DNA from: Ignavibacteriales bacterium
GTDB taxonomy: Bacteria > Bacteroidota > Ignavibacteria > Ignavibacteriales > Melioribacteraceae
Reading direction: 5' to 3'
Assembly: GCA_020635285.1 (NCBI GenBank)
Contig: JACKAB010000044.1
Coordinates: 558,001 to 622,000 of the forward strand
DNA length: 64,000 bases
Each line of letters opens with the position of its first letter. The first letter of the stretch is position 1. A model generated the notes under the pieces. It had not been told where the DNA came from. It was given only the letters and a program-made list of their open reading frames with translations, and ran no database searches. The position numbers were made by a program, and so were the translations under genes. Positions 40,704 through 50,857 of the stretch are shown here, piece after piece.

Positions 40704-41352
40704 ACAAATTGTAAAAGAACTTAAGCTAGATTCTCGTGGAGATACTATTTCAAGATGGATGGCGAATTATATTGCCGAACAGATTACAATAGCGAAAAAA
40801 TCAACAGGAACCAAAAAAAGAAATGTAGAGAAAAAATGTTTTGAGACTATACTTAAATTTTGGGAATCTCGATCTCATTTACCTAATAGAAAAAGACCTT
40901 TTGAAAAATTTGAAATAATATCAGAAACATTAGAAAAAATATCTCCAGATAATATTACTCCATATTATTATACAGAAAATGATAATTCAAAATCTAAAAA
41001 AAACAAGAAGTTAAAAAACTTACTTGAGATTGCTGAGATAATTGACGAAGCAGCAAGAGTTTGGTTAGAACATATATTCTCAGAAGCCATTAAATATGCT
41101 TCCACTAAAGAAGTGAAAAACTATGTGAAAAATGCCTTACATTTTAAACCCAATAATGATATTACTGTGTTGGTGAAGTTTCTAGCTGAGGATGAGAATA
41201 ATGAGAAAAAAAACAAAGCTGTTCAAGAGGAAATTGAAAGATTAAAATTTAGACTTCAACAGATTGAAAACTTTGTGGCTTACAGCGAGGTATTAAAGAA
41301 TTATTTTGAAATTGAGTTAGAAAAATTGAATAAAGAATTTAATAATAAATGA
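40615..41352 (+). CDS. Possible Avs3B-like accessory protein
   Basis: 245 aa. The ATG at 40615 follows AGGA and overlaps the STAND gene by 89 bases; a later ATG at 40660 is possible. The sequence is helical, with an N-terminal region GDTISRWMANYIAEQITIAKK, a middle ARVWLEHIFSEAIKYAS and a C-terminal coiled coil. It has no catalytic motif. AVAST type III is described as a two-gene system (Avs3A, Avs3B), so position and coupling make it the likely second part; sequence similarity to known Avs3B could not be tested. Confidence 0.5.
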   Translation: MNINSQSIKSLSSRKMVSLETQKSIIRLGEQIVKELKLDSRGDTISRWMANYIAEQITIAKKSTGTKKRNVEKKCFETILKFWESRSHLPNRKRPFEKFEIISETLEKISPDNITPYYYTENDNSKSKKNKKLKNLLEIAEIIDEAARVWLEHIFSEAIKYASTKEVKNYVKNALHFKPNNDITVLVKFLAEDENNEKKNKAVQEEIERLKFRLQQIENFVAYSEVLKNYFEIELEKLNKEFNNK

Positions 41353-41700
41353 TAACTTTTGATTAGTGTTTCGCTAAGAAAAATAAAGAAAGCTGTTATA
41401 AAGATCAAAAAAGCGTGACGAATTAATGAGAAAGGTAGCTACTAAAAATTATGTAATCTTTATTGTTCTTATATCTCTAGGGCTAATTAAATGAAATTGA
41501 TTTATTTAAAATGTATTTGACGAATTTAACTGTTTAACTTTGCGATAGAAGTTCAGAAAATGGTATAGCAATTCTCGGATCAACTCTTCAATGTGAATTT
41601 GGGCAGTTACTTTCCCAACATTTTATATGTTTTGAATTTGACAAGTTAAAAAGAGTTTCATTTTAAAATATTTAAATCATTTATAAATTGGAGTGAATTC
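41353..41700. other. Gene-free spacer
   Basis: 348 bases with no coding frame of note. It separates the Avs3-like unit from the next two-gene unit and probably holds that unit's promoter; GGAG lies just before the ATG at 41701. Confidence 0.5.
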
Positions 41701-42072
41701 ATGTTTGGAACAATTCTATTAGCATCATTATTTATTTTAATTTCGTTACTTATTCTTCATTTTTTTTTAACAATCTGGGTAGGATCTGTTACCGATTATA
41801 AAAGAACAAACAGTTGTACTAACTGTTGTTTTTTTGAGAATGATTTATGTAGAGCAGTTTTTTGGTATTGGTATTTAGGAAGAATAATAGTTGCTCATCA
41901 AAAAATTTCTAAATTTTGTCCATTTTGTTATAAAAAGGAGGTTACAGATAAAAGTACTGCTGAAAAATTAATTATTAAAATGTATTTACAAAGATTAGCT
42001 CTTTTTTTTCTTGGTGCCATACCTGCTTTTTTTGCTTGGTTATGGACTTTTACTAAAATTAAGGGAGAGTAA
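41701..42072 (+). CDS. Small membrane protein with a zinc-ribbon-like Cys cluster between two helices
   Basis: 123 aa. N-terminal helix (LLASLFILISLLILHFFLTIW), a central Cys-rich segment (SCTNCC...LCRAVF, then FCPFCYKK) and a C-terminal helix (LALFFLGAIPAFFAWLWTF). The two CxxC pairs, about 45 residues apart, look like a split zinc ribbon. It ends 3 bases before a P-loop NTPase gene and should be translated with it. A membrane effector controlled by a cytosolic NTPase sensor is a possible reading. No known family recognised. Confidence 0.65.
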   Translation: MFGTILLASLFILISLLILHFFLTIWVGSVTDYKRTNSCTNCCFFENDLCRAVFWYWYLGRIIVAHQKISKFCPFCYKKEVTDKSTAEKLIIKMYLQRLALFFLGAIPAFFAWLWTFTKIKGE

Positions 42073-42075
42073 ATT

Positions 42076-43995
42076 ATGAATGGTTATAATGAATTGGATT
42101 TGTTATTAGAAGCACTTAAAAAATCACTTGGATATGCATTAGATCAACCAAAAGATAAAAATACACGCCCAACAGCAATTGATTTTTGTAAAGATATTTA
42201 TACTCCTTTTGAAGAGCAAGATTCACCAGTATTGGAAAGATTGAAGAATTTCCCAAATCATTTTACAATTGTAACGGGGCCAATTGGTAGAGGGAAAACT
42301 AGTTTGTTGGCAAAATCAATAAATTTACTCCCACCCTCAACCAAGTATTTTATTTTTGATTTTAAGAATGAAATTGAAAAGTTATATGAGATTGGACGTG
42401 ATTTAGATTTACGCCAACAATTTCTACATAATCTATTTAAGGAGGAATTGGCTAACATATTTCTTAAAGCAATTAATTTAAAAATAGATTTTATATACAC
42501 AGCATTAATAAAATTCTTTTTTTCGACAAGGATGCAACAAAGAATATTTCAATGGCGTAATAAATTTAATAAAAACGATATTGGTGAAAATCTTGATGAC
42601 TTAAAAAAAATATTTATGGATGATTATGAAGTAATAAATGAAGAAGATGATTATGTTATGAAAAATCTAACGTGTAGCCAAATGATTTCTTGTATCTCTG
42701 AATCTCAAAATATTGAAAATTTTATAATTGTATTAGACAACGTTGATAGAATAAATTCAAAATTACAACCCACATTATTCTCTGTTGCTATAGATATTTT
42801 TCATGGCGGGAAGGGAGATTTTGGAGTATTAGTTGCAATTAGAGAAAAAAATATTTTGAGATTTGAATTAACTAGTCATGGAGGGGATGTTATTGAAGTC
42901 GTTTCACTACAAACCCATGCAAAAGAAAGAACCCGACCTATCAGAATGCATAAATTGACAAAGGAATTTGTGGAATCTCTTTTATCAAAAAGATATGATT
43001 TCGCTATTGATACACTACTAACTAGTGAAGATGAAAATATTAAAAAAGTGTTTAATCAACTAAGACCACTAATTACCAGAAAGTTCATTGAAGAAAGAAT
43101 ATATAATATTTCAAACCATAATTTGAGAACGATGCTTACTCTTAATTATGAATTCATATATTATCTTATTTTATTAATCCAAAGAAATAAAATTGTAAAT
43201 AATTATCCCACATTAGATATTGATGCTGAGAAAATCAATTCATATTTCTTTCGTTGGATTTATGCTGTAGCAAATCAAAGACATGAATTACTTTTGGATA
43301 TGGCATTAAAGTATGATATAAGTCGCGCGAAAAATTTAAAAGAAAAAATTCAAAATGATATTGATCTGGTAGTACTTGCATATTTGTCAAATAATACACA
43401 ATACAACCTTAGAATAAGTAACGTTTGTAATATATTTAAAAATATTGGAATTAAAACAAAACAGATTATAAAGACCATCTATAAATTATATAGTGTAGAA
43501 GATGATGTTAGATATATTGAACTTGGAGATTCTGAGGCTGTTCTAAATATTGAGGATATTATAAGAGATGATTGTAGAGTTAAAATTACTCCTCTTGGGA
43601 ATGAATTTGTTAGTTCTACAATTACAAAATTTGAATTTTTATATCATTGCCTAACATACCCTAATATTGTAAGTCTTGATTCTCCAGAAATGCTTTCTCC
43701 TGTTCAAGAAGAAAGAGATAAGAAAATTGAAACGGTTTTGAAGTTTTTAGAAAATATGAAAAGTGTACATCTTGAAGTTATCAAATTTATGAAGGAAAAA
43801 TCAAAACTAACTGATTCAGAATGGGAAGAATATTTTAGAAATAATTTTTGTGTCAAAAATCAGTTTATTATTGAACGGATTGCAATTAGTCATATATCAC
43901 ATTTTAAAGAAACATCAATAACAAACAAATACCAAGAACTTCTTGATTCTTTTTATGATGGTTTCAATGCAAAAACAAGGAGCTCATTAGCGTAA
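42076..43995 (+). CDS. P-loop NTPase (STAND/AAA-like) with C-terminal winged-helix-like region
   Basis: 639 aa. Walker A TIVTGPIGRGKTSLL at about 73-87, Walker B NFIIVLDNVDR at about 215-225, then a sensor-type GVLVAIREKN. The order resembles ORC/Cdc6- and STAND-type ATPases. The C-terminal half is helical, with an acidic segment and a possible winged helix (CRVKITPLGNEFV). It follows the membrane zinc-ribbon gene by 3 bases. Probably the sensor/regulator of a two-gene membrane-active defence unit (inference). Confidence 0.7.
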   Translation: MNGYNELDLLLEALKKSLGYALDQPKDKNTRPTAIDFCKDIYTPFEEQDSPVLERLKNFPNHFTIVTGPIGRGKTSLLAKSINLLPPSTKYFIFDFKNEIEKLYEIGRDLDLRQQFLHNLFKEELANIFLKAINLKIDFIYTALIKFFFSTRMQQRIFQWRNKFNKNDIGENLDDLKKIFMDDYEVINEEDDYVMKNLTCSQMISCISESQNIENFIIVLDNVDRINSKLQPTLFSVAIDIFHGGKGDFGVLVAIREKNILRFELTSHGGDVIEVVSLQTHAKERTRPIRMHKLTKEFVESLLSKRYDFAIDTLLTSEDENIKKVFNQLRPLITRKFIEERIYNISNHNLRTMLTLNYEFIYYLILLIQRNKIVNNYPTLDIDAEKINSYFFRWIYAVANQRHELLLDMALKYDISRAKNLKEKIQNDIDLVVLAYLSNNTQYNLRISNVCNIFKNIGIKTKQIIKTIYKLYSVEDDVRYIELGDSEAVLNIEDIIRDDCRVKITPLGNEFVSSTITKFEFLYHCLTYPNIVSLDSPEMLSPVQEERDKKIETVLKFLENMKSVHLEVIKFMKEKSKLTDSEWEEYFRNNFCVKNQFIIERIAISHISHFKETSITNKYQELLDSFYDGFNAKTRSSLA

Positions 43996-44199
43996 GAATA
44001 AAAAGTACGACTAACACATCAATCCAACCTTCGCAAGGTGTTCGGAAGTTGTAAAATGTTGACGAAGTTCAAAAAGTAGGACGTAATTTTTTAGCACAAC
44101 TTTTTAATATTTATAAGTATAAATGAACAAAAAATTTTTTTAATTTAATTTAAATTAAAATAAAATTATTTTGTCTTTTATTGCATGTAAAGGCTTTAG

Positions 44200-44517
44200 T
44201 TTAATAATTTTTATTTTTTATTATACAAAGTTACTGATGAAATTTTAAAAGCTATAAATAGCAGTGATTATTTAATTGCAGATTTAACTTTTGGCAATAA
44301 AAATGTTTATCAAGAAGTCGGTTTTATTATGGGATATAATGCTTCTCTGAAGGTTAAACCGGAAAATATATTATTAGTAATGCGGAAACTTCCTGATAAA
44401 GAATTTACTACTGAAATAGGATTTAATTTACGTCATTATCAAGTGAAATCTTTTGAAGAAGTAGATGAGCTTAAAGAAATAGTAAAAGATTCCATAATAA
44501 AATATTATAATCTATAG
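44200..44517 (+). pseudogene. C-terminal fragment of a TIR/nucleoside-deoxyribosyltransferase-like protein
   Basis: The open frame from 44200 has no start of normal form and gives DEILKAINSSDYLIADLTFGNKNVYQEVGFIMGYN..., matching the IADLT..N.NVYYE.G core of TIR-like and nucleoside-2-deoxyribosyltransferase-like domains that act on NAD or nucleotides. The N-terminal half of the fold is missing; a stop lies at 44197 and 43996-44199 is AT-rich filler. A TTG/ATG start inside could give a short product, but it would lack the first half of the active site. Confidence 0.6.
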
Positions 44518-44531
44518 CCGATAGAAATAAA

Positions 44532-45260
44532 ATGCCTTCTGAAGATAAATATGAAGAACAAAAAGAAATTTTCAAATACGACTTACTAAAAACATACAAC
44601 GAACAATTCGCTCAAAATCAAAATCATCATCAAATATTATTTATTCAAGTAGTATCTATTCTATTAACTGTAATAATCGGCTTTGGCTATTCATTATATA
44701 ATTTCAAAACAAGTGCAAGTAACTATAATATTGATTCAGTTGGTATTTTTGAATTTAGCGCTGCTCTCCTAATTTCCGAAGGTATAATAACGCTGGGGAT
44801 AGCTATTGTTTGTAATATGGCTTTGGGTTACCGACGTGAGCAATTAATCAATTCATTTATTCGGGAAGTTCCGGACTTATTTTTTAAGACAATAAAAGAA
44901 AGAGAAACAAGAAAACATAAAATATTTCCCATTTCATACAATCCGGTACTGAGTTATTATGAAAAGATGAATAGTAAATTTATAAAAATTTATTGGATGC
45001 CAAATTTTCATAGTATTTTTTTCATTGGCTTTATTATCTTACAAATACTTTTGATAGTTATTTATTCTTTAAAATTAAGTTTACTAGGCTATCTTGATGG
45101 GAATAATATGTTGTATGAAATACTAATAATATTTATAATCTCAGTAATATCGCCACTATTCTCATATTTTGTATTATCATTCTTTCACAGTAAGATTGAA
45201 AAGTTTTATTTCAATAATGGATTGCTAGAAAAAATAAATAATAGGTATAGAGATGGATAA
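44532..45260 (+). CDS. Unrecognised membrane protein, four helices
   Basis: 242 aa. Two N-terminal helices (ILFIQVVSILLTVIIGFGYS; FSAALLISEGIITLGIAIVC), a basic cytoplasmic loop with YRREQLINSFIREVP, then two C-terminal helices (SIFFIGFIILQILLIVIY; ILIIFIISVISPLFSYFVL). No family recognised. It overlaps the next gene by 8 bases and may be an effector with it, placed between the TIR-like fragment and Gabija. Confidence 0.6.
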   Translation: MPSEDKYEEQKEIFKYDLLKTYNEQFAQNQNHHQILFIQVVSILLTVIIGFGYSLYNFKTSASNYNIDSVGIFEFSAALLISEGIITLGIAIVCNMALGYRREQLINSFIREVPDLFFKTIKERETRKHKIFPISYNPVLSYYEKMNSKFIKIYWMPNFHSIFFIGFIILQILLIVIYSLKLSLLGYLDGNNMLYEILIIFIISVISPLFSYFVLSFFHSKIEKFYFNNGLLEKINNRYRDG

Positions 45261-45576
45261 TCAAAATGAAGATTTATTAACAAACACACCTTCCGAACAA
45301 ATTGAATTAAAAAAATACGAACTACTAGAAAAAGTTGTTGAACAAATTCCCGCTTATCTAAAATACTTTGACGATAAACGACTCAAACATGAAACTCCAA
45401 TAACAAAATTAACAATATGGAGTTTTGTATTTTTAATTGCTGTTGTAATTATATCATCAGGTATTCTAGTTTATAATAAAATTTTAGACAGTGCCTCTTA
45501 TACATTTATAATAGGAACTCTTTTAGGTTATCTGTTCGGCGTTTCAAAGTACATACTAAACAGAAATGATGAATAG
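45253..45576 (+). CDS. Unrecognised small membrane protein, two helices
   Basis: 107 aa. Acidic N-terminal half (SEQIELKKYELLEKVVEQIP) and two closely spaced helices near the end (LTIWSFVFLIAVVIISSGILV; YTFIIGTLLGYLFGVS), the second Gly-rich. Such two-helix tails with short loops are common in small pore-forming or anchor proteins of defence islands. Overlaps the preceding membrane-protein gene. Confidence 0.6.
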   Translation: MDNQNEDLLTNTPSEQIELKKYELLEKVVEQIPAYLKYFDDKRLKHETPITKLTIWSFVFLIAVVIISSGILVYNKILDSASYTFIIGTLLGYLFGVSKYILNRNDE

Positions 45577-45667
45577 CTGGTAAAGAAGGACTGAGTAGGA
45601 TTTAGGACTGCTATACTATTGTAAATAGAAAAAGAAAGAATATTGTCAAAAAATAATAGGTTGTTAA

Positions 45668-47769
45668 ATGTATATCTCAAAAATCGTTATAGAGAATTAT
45701 AGAAATTTTTTTAACGAAACTATTGAATTTACAGAGGGATTAAATGTTATATTGGGACATAATAATTCCGGTAAAACAAATCTCATTAAGGCTTTACAAC
45801 TCGTATTTGATAGAAATAATCGAGAGAATCCTTCAATTGATGATTTTAATAAAGAATACAAAGATTTCTCAAAACCACCCTCTATCAAAATAACAGCTCA
45901 TATTATTGAATCTGAACAATCAAAAGAAAGTGAAGATGATAAGAATGTTATTTACGATTGGCTTATAAAAGAAAGTCCTAAATATGAAGCACAAATAACT
46001 TTTTCTTTTTTTCTTCCTCATAAACATTGGGAAGAATATCAACAACTAGTTGAAGAATTTAAAGAGGATGCACAATACAACCAAGCCGAATGTCTAAAAA
46101 TAATATCAAAAAAATTTCTTAAAAAATATGTTACAAGATTTTTTGGCGGGGATCCAACAAAAGAGGAAAAAGCTGAAACTGAAAATTTAGATAAGTTCGA
46201 CTTCCAATTTCTTGATGCAATAAGAGACGCTGAACGACAAATGTTCTATGGAAATAATACGCTTCTGAGAGATGTATTGAATTATTTTTTAGATTATAAT
46301 ATAACACAAGGTAAAGATTTTGAAGATTTAGACGATCAGCAAAAATCCTTAATAAAACAGAAAGAAAAAGAGTTTAATTCAAAATCTATTGATTTATTGA
46401 CTCATTTAATCAATAGAATTTCTAAAGATGAAATACTTAGTTATTCAAAAGAAGTAGGTGCAGAAAAAGAGGGAACCCTAATTTTGATGCTGATATTTCA
46501 GAAAAAGAACTTTTATTTGTTTTAAGATTAATTGTAGAAAAAAAAAATGGCTTTTAAACTTCCTATAAAAAATAATGGTTTAGGGTATAATAATTTATTA
46601 TTTATAGCCTTAGTGTTAGCCAAAATGCAAATGGAAAGTTCTGAATTCATGGGTGATAATGTTAAAAATTTCCAATATTAGCAATTGAGGAACCGGAAGC
46701 TCATCTTCACCCGTCATTACAGTATAAGTTTCTTAGGTTCCTTGATAATAATTTAAATAAACAAAAACAAGCAAGACAAATTTTCATAACAACTCATTCA
46801 ACACATATAACATCAGCAATAAGTTTAGATTCTATTATTTGTTTATATGAAGATTATAAGAGAAAAAATCGAGTAGGATATGTTGGCAAAGCTTTTGGGA
46901 AAAATATTGAATCAAAAAATTATGTTAAAAGGTTTCTGGATGCTACGAAATCTAATATGCTTTTTGCTGACAGAATAATTTTTGTAGAAGGACTGGCTGA
47001 ACAAATTTTATTACCTTGTATTGCTTCCTATGAAGAAATAGAAGAGGAGACAACAAAGGAGGATTTGCTGATCAATAAACATGTTAGTATTATAAGTGTT
47101 GATAGCCGAACTTTTAAGCACTTTTTAATATTATTTGGATATAATGAAACTTCAAATAATTATGCCATAGGCAAAAAAGTAGTGTGTATAACAGATGCTG
47201 ATCCTATGATAAAAAAAGGTAATAGATGGCATGCTACCTATCCATTTTTATTAGATGGTAGCGATGAAAGTAAAAATCTATCTAGCCACGTATTCGAGTT
47301 AAATGATAAATTTCAAAGCTTATACCCAAATATAAAAATTTGCCATCCTGACGCAGGAAAAGGAAAGACTTTTGAATATGAACTAGCAAAATATAATCCA
47401 ACTTCAAGATTATTAATTACAAATTCTTTTACATCTCAAAGTAGCCCTCATTCAATTAAAAACTACTTGGAACTAGTAAAAAAATATAACTCACCACTAG
47501 ATGAACTTATTAATGAATATTCTCTAAAATTAGGGACAGAAGTAGAAAATGACGAAGTAGTTAATGGAATAAAAAATTGTAATTGGGATGAAAATGAGAA
47601 AAAGAATGCTTTTTTTGCCGCAATTTATCTCAGATCTATTAGCAAATCTAAAGGTGAAAATAGTTTGTTTCTTGAAAAAAAACTAAGAGATAATTTAAAA
47701 GTAAGAAAACCAAGACCGTTTGTAATTCCAAATTATATAAAAGATGCAATTAGTTTTGTGTTAGATTAA
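45668..47769 (+). pseudogene. gajA: Gabija GajA-like OLD nuclease (ABC-type ATPase plus TOPRIM), three frameshifts
   Basis: Frame 1 has IENYRNFFNETIEFTEGLNVILGHNNSGKTNLIKAL (ABC-type Walker A, GHNNSGKT). The frame changes near 46470 (agaGGGAAccc), at the A10 run near 46545 and near 46670, after which AIEEPEAHLHPSLQYKFL (Walker B with signature-like context) and FITTHSTHIT (H-loop) follow, then a TOPRIM domain with FVEGLAEQILLP and VCITDADP. Together this is a ~700-aa OLD protein. The next gene is a UvrD-type helicase, which defines the Gabija pair (class 2 OLD). Gabija GajA is a DNA-nicking enzyme activated when nucleotide levels fall. As written, it cannot make one protein. Confidence 0.8.
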
Positions 47770-47775
47770 AATGTT

Positions 47776-49538
47776 ATGATTAACATAAATGAATTTCCAA
47801 CAATTTCAGAATTAGCAGATATTGAGAATAATTTTAGGGTATTTGCGGGACCTGGTGCAGGTAAAACGACATGGCTAATTCAGCACCTTGAGCAAGTTCT
47901 TAAATATTCAAATAGATTAGGTTCAACACGTAAAATCGCTTGTATAACATATACTAATGTTGCAACTGAAGAAATACGAAATGGATTAAAATGCGATAAA
48001 AGTAGATTTGATATCTCGACTATTCATAGTTTTCTATATAGAAATATTGTTAAACCATTTTCCTTTTTGATAGCTAATGATGAAAATGGGGAAATGCTTT
48101 TTGATATTAAAAAACTTAATGGACATGATGAGCACATCCCGCATAATGATAAAATTAGAAGATGGTTAGTAACCATTGGACAAATGAATAAAAAGAATTA
48201 CAATCTTTACAATGCCCCGGAAAATAAACAAAAAGTAATCGAAGAACTAGCAAGCATAGACTATTCTTTCATAGGGGAAAATATAGAACTTGTAATTCGA
48301 AAACACTTTGGAGCAAAAATTCCCCAAAATAACGGGGAACTTTGGATATATAAGAAAAAGTACTGGCATGATGGAATAATGCATCATGAAGATGTTTTAT
48401 ATTTTTCTTATATAATAATCCAAATAGCCCCTCGTGTACTTGAATTCATTAGAAATAAATTTCCTTATATATTTATTGATGAATTCCAAGATACTACTGA
48501 ACTGCAAACCTGGATAATTAGAAGGATTGCAGATAAAGAAACTAGGGTTGGTGTAATAGGTGATTTAGTTCAATCGATTTATAAATTTGCTGGAGCTAAA
48601 AGAAATGATTTTGAAAACTTTGATTTAGAAAGGATAAAAAACTTTAAGATAGAAAAAAATCATCGATCTACAAAAAAAATAATAAATTTCCTTAATCATT
48701 TGAGAGAGGATATAATTCAAAGACCGACTGAGGCTACAATTGAAGGTAATGAAGTTAGATTATTAATCGGTAGTATCATTGATGTAAAAATTTGGCTAGA
48801 AAGAAATGGATTTTCAAATGTATTTATATTAACAAGAAAAAATGATGTGGCAAATCAAATTCAAAATGAAATAAGTTCTAAAAAATTGACTTATTGAAAG
48901 AGTATTATACATTTGATTCAAATTCATCAAGGGTAAAGGTAATACATTCTATTTTAATGGGGTATAAATATTATAAAAATAAACATCTTAAAGATGCTTT
49001 GAGAGAAACTTTAAAACCTTTACTTGAAGTAAAAGCAGATATAAATATTTCAAAATTTGCTCTTAGGAAATTTGCAATTAAAATTATTGAAAATTTGGAT
49101 GATAAACAGACAATGCAAAAAACTTTGTTTGATTATTATGATAATCTTTGGGAAGATGTTAATAATCATTTAGGTTTACGAATAGGGCAAAAAGTAACAA
49201 AAGGAAAAGTACGTACTTTCTATGAGAACAATTTACTATCAGATTTGTTACCGTACATAAAGGTGGATACAAAATCTGATGATTTAATTAGAACTATACA
49301 CAGTGCAAAAGGAACTGAATTTGAAAATGTTTTAGTTCACTTTGAAAGTCTGATAGATTTTGAGAAATACGTTTTAGATGTTAAAAAATACCTTGATTCC
49401 AAAGAAGATGATGCTAGAATTTACTATGTTGGCTTTAGTAGAGCCAAAAGAAATTTATTTATAAATATTCCTGAAGTTAATGATAATATTAAATCTCATT
49501 CAAAAGAGTTTGAACTTGAACTTTTATATATTAATTGA
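47776..49538 (+). pseudogene. gajB: Gabija GajB-like UvrD/Rep helicase, one frameshift
   Basis: Superfamily 1 helicase motifs in order: I AGPGAGKTTW, Ia CITYTNVATEEI, II FIDEFQDT, III GDLVQSIYKFAG, IV EKNHRSTKKI in the first frame (47776-48897); then V TIHSAKGTEFENVLVHF and VI YYVGFSRAKRNLFI in the second (48894-49538). The break at 48890-48897 looks like one lost T in TATTGA. Combined length about 587 aa. It lies 6 bases after gajA. In Gabija, GajB senses DNA ends and activates GajA. Confidence 0.8.
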
Positions 49539-49581
49539 TCCTTTTTACTAAGGAACTTGTTAAGCTAAATTTGGGAAATAC

Positions 49582-50841
49582 ATGAAAAACCAAACAAAAA
49601 TTACTTGTCCCAATTGCGGAAACGAAATAGATGTTCAAGATATAATTTCGCATCAGTTGGAAGAAGACCTTAAAAAAGAATTCAATACTAAACTTGCTGA
49701 AGAAAAGAAAAAGTTTGATTCTCAATCTGCTACATTGAAAAAAGAAAAGGAAGAGTTCGAAAAACAAAAAGAAAAAGAGAATGAACTTTTTGATGAACGT
49801 TTAGCTAAAAAAATAAAAGAAGAAAAAGAAAAAATATCAGCTGAGGTAAAGAATAAATTAGCGGAAGAGCAATCTGAACAATTTGCTGAACTACAGAAAG
49901 AGCTGAATGAAAAATCAATACAGATTAAAGAGCTAAACAAAAGCAAAGCGGAGATTGAAAAACTCAAAAGAGAAAAAAATGAACTTAAAGAAAGTATTGA
50001 AGCTGAAGCACAAAAGACACTCAATGAAAAATTGAATGAAGAAAAAGAAAGAATCCGTAAAAGTGAGGCCGATAAAGTTGAATTGAAACTAAAAGAATAT
50101 GAAAAGCAAATTGAAGATCAGAAAAAACTTGTTGAAGAAATGAAGCGAAAGCAAGAACAAGGTTCAATGCAGATGCAAGGTGAAGTTCAAGAATTAGCAA
50201 TTGAAGAATGGTTGTCAAATAATTTCCCGTTAGATACTATTGATGAAATTAAGAAAGGTGCTCGCGGGGCTGATTGTCTGCAAATTGTAAATACCAGAAC
50301 AAGACAAAATTGTGGTATAATTTATTATGAAAGCAAACGCACTAAAGATTTTCAAAAAGGCTGGATTGAAAAATTTAAAGAAGATATTAGAGAAAAAGGT
50401 GCAAATATTGGTGTGTTGGTAACCGATGCGATGCCTTCGGATATGGACAGAATGGGAATGAGAGAAGGTATTTGGATTTGCTCTTTTGAAGAATTTAAGG
50501 GCTTATGTTTTGTATTAAGAGAATCACTAATTCAAATAAGTACCGCTTTATCTTCCCAAGAAAATAAGGGAGATAAGATGAGTATGCTTTATGATTTCCT
50601 TACCAGCAGTGAATTTAGAATGCAGATAGAAGCTATTGTTGAAGGCTTTACACAAATGAAAAATGATTTAGACAGTGAAAAAAGAGCAATGCAGAGAATT
50701 TGGAGTACAAGAGAGAAACAGATTGAAAAAGTTGTAACAAACACAGTTAATATGTACGGCTCAATTAAAGGAATTGCCGGAACAGCAATCGGTACTGTTA
50801 AAGCTTTGGAACTGCCGGAAGGTGATGAGCCGGAATTTTAG
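49582..50841 (+). CDS. DUF2130 family protein
   Basis: 419 aa. N-terminal zinc-ribbon-like start ITCPNCGNEID, a long Lys/Glu coiled coil (about 30-200), then the DUF2130 domain: EEWLSNNFPLDTIDEIKKGARGADCLQIV, GIIYYESKRTKDFQKGWIEKFKED and GVLVTDAMP. GADC and ESKR fit the D and (E/D)xK of a restriction-endonuclease fold, so a nuclease activity is possible; the family is not characterised. Common in defence and phage-rich regions. Intact. Confidence 0.85.
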   Translation: MKNQTKITCPNCGNEIDVQDIISHQLEEDLKKEFNTKLAEEKKKFDSQSATLKKEKEEFEKQKEKENELFDERLAKKIKEEKEKISAEVKNKLAEEQSEQFAELQKELNEKSIQIKELNKSKAEIEKLKREKNELKESIEAEAQKTLNEKLNEEKERIRKSEADKVELKLKEYEKQIEDQKKLVEEMKRKQEQGSMQMQGEVQELAIEEWLSNNFPLDTIDEIKKGARGADCLQIVNTRTRQNCGIIYYESKRTKDFQKGWIEKFKEDIREKGANIGVLVTDAMPSDMDRMGMREGIWICSFEEFKGLCFVLRESLIQISTALSSQENKGDKMSMLYDFLTSSEFRMQIEAIVEGFTQMKNDLDSEKRAMQRIWSTREKQIEKVVTNTVNMYGSIKGIAGTAIGTVKALELPEGDEPEF

Positions 50842-50857
50842 GAAAATATAATTTATA

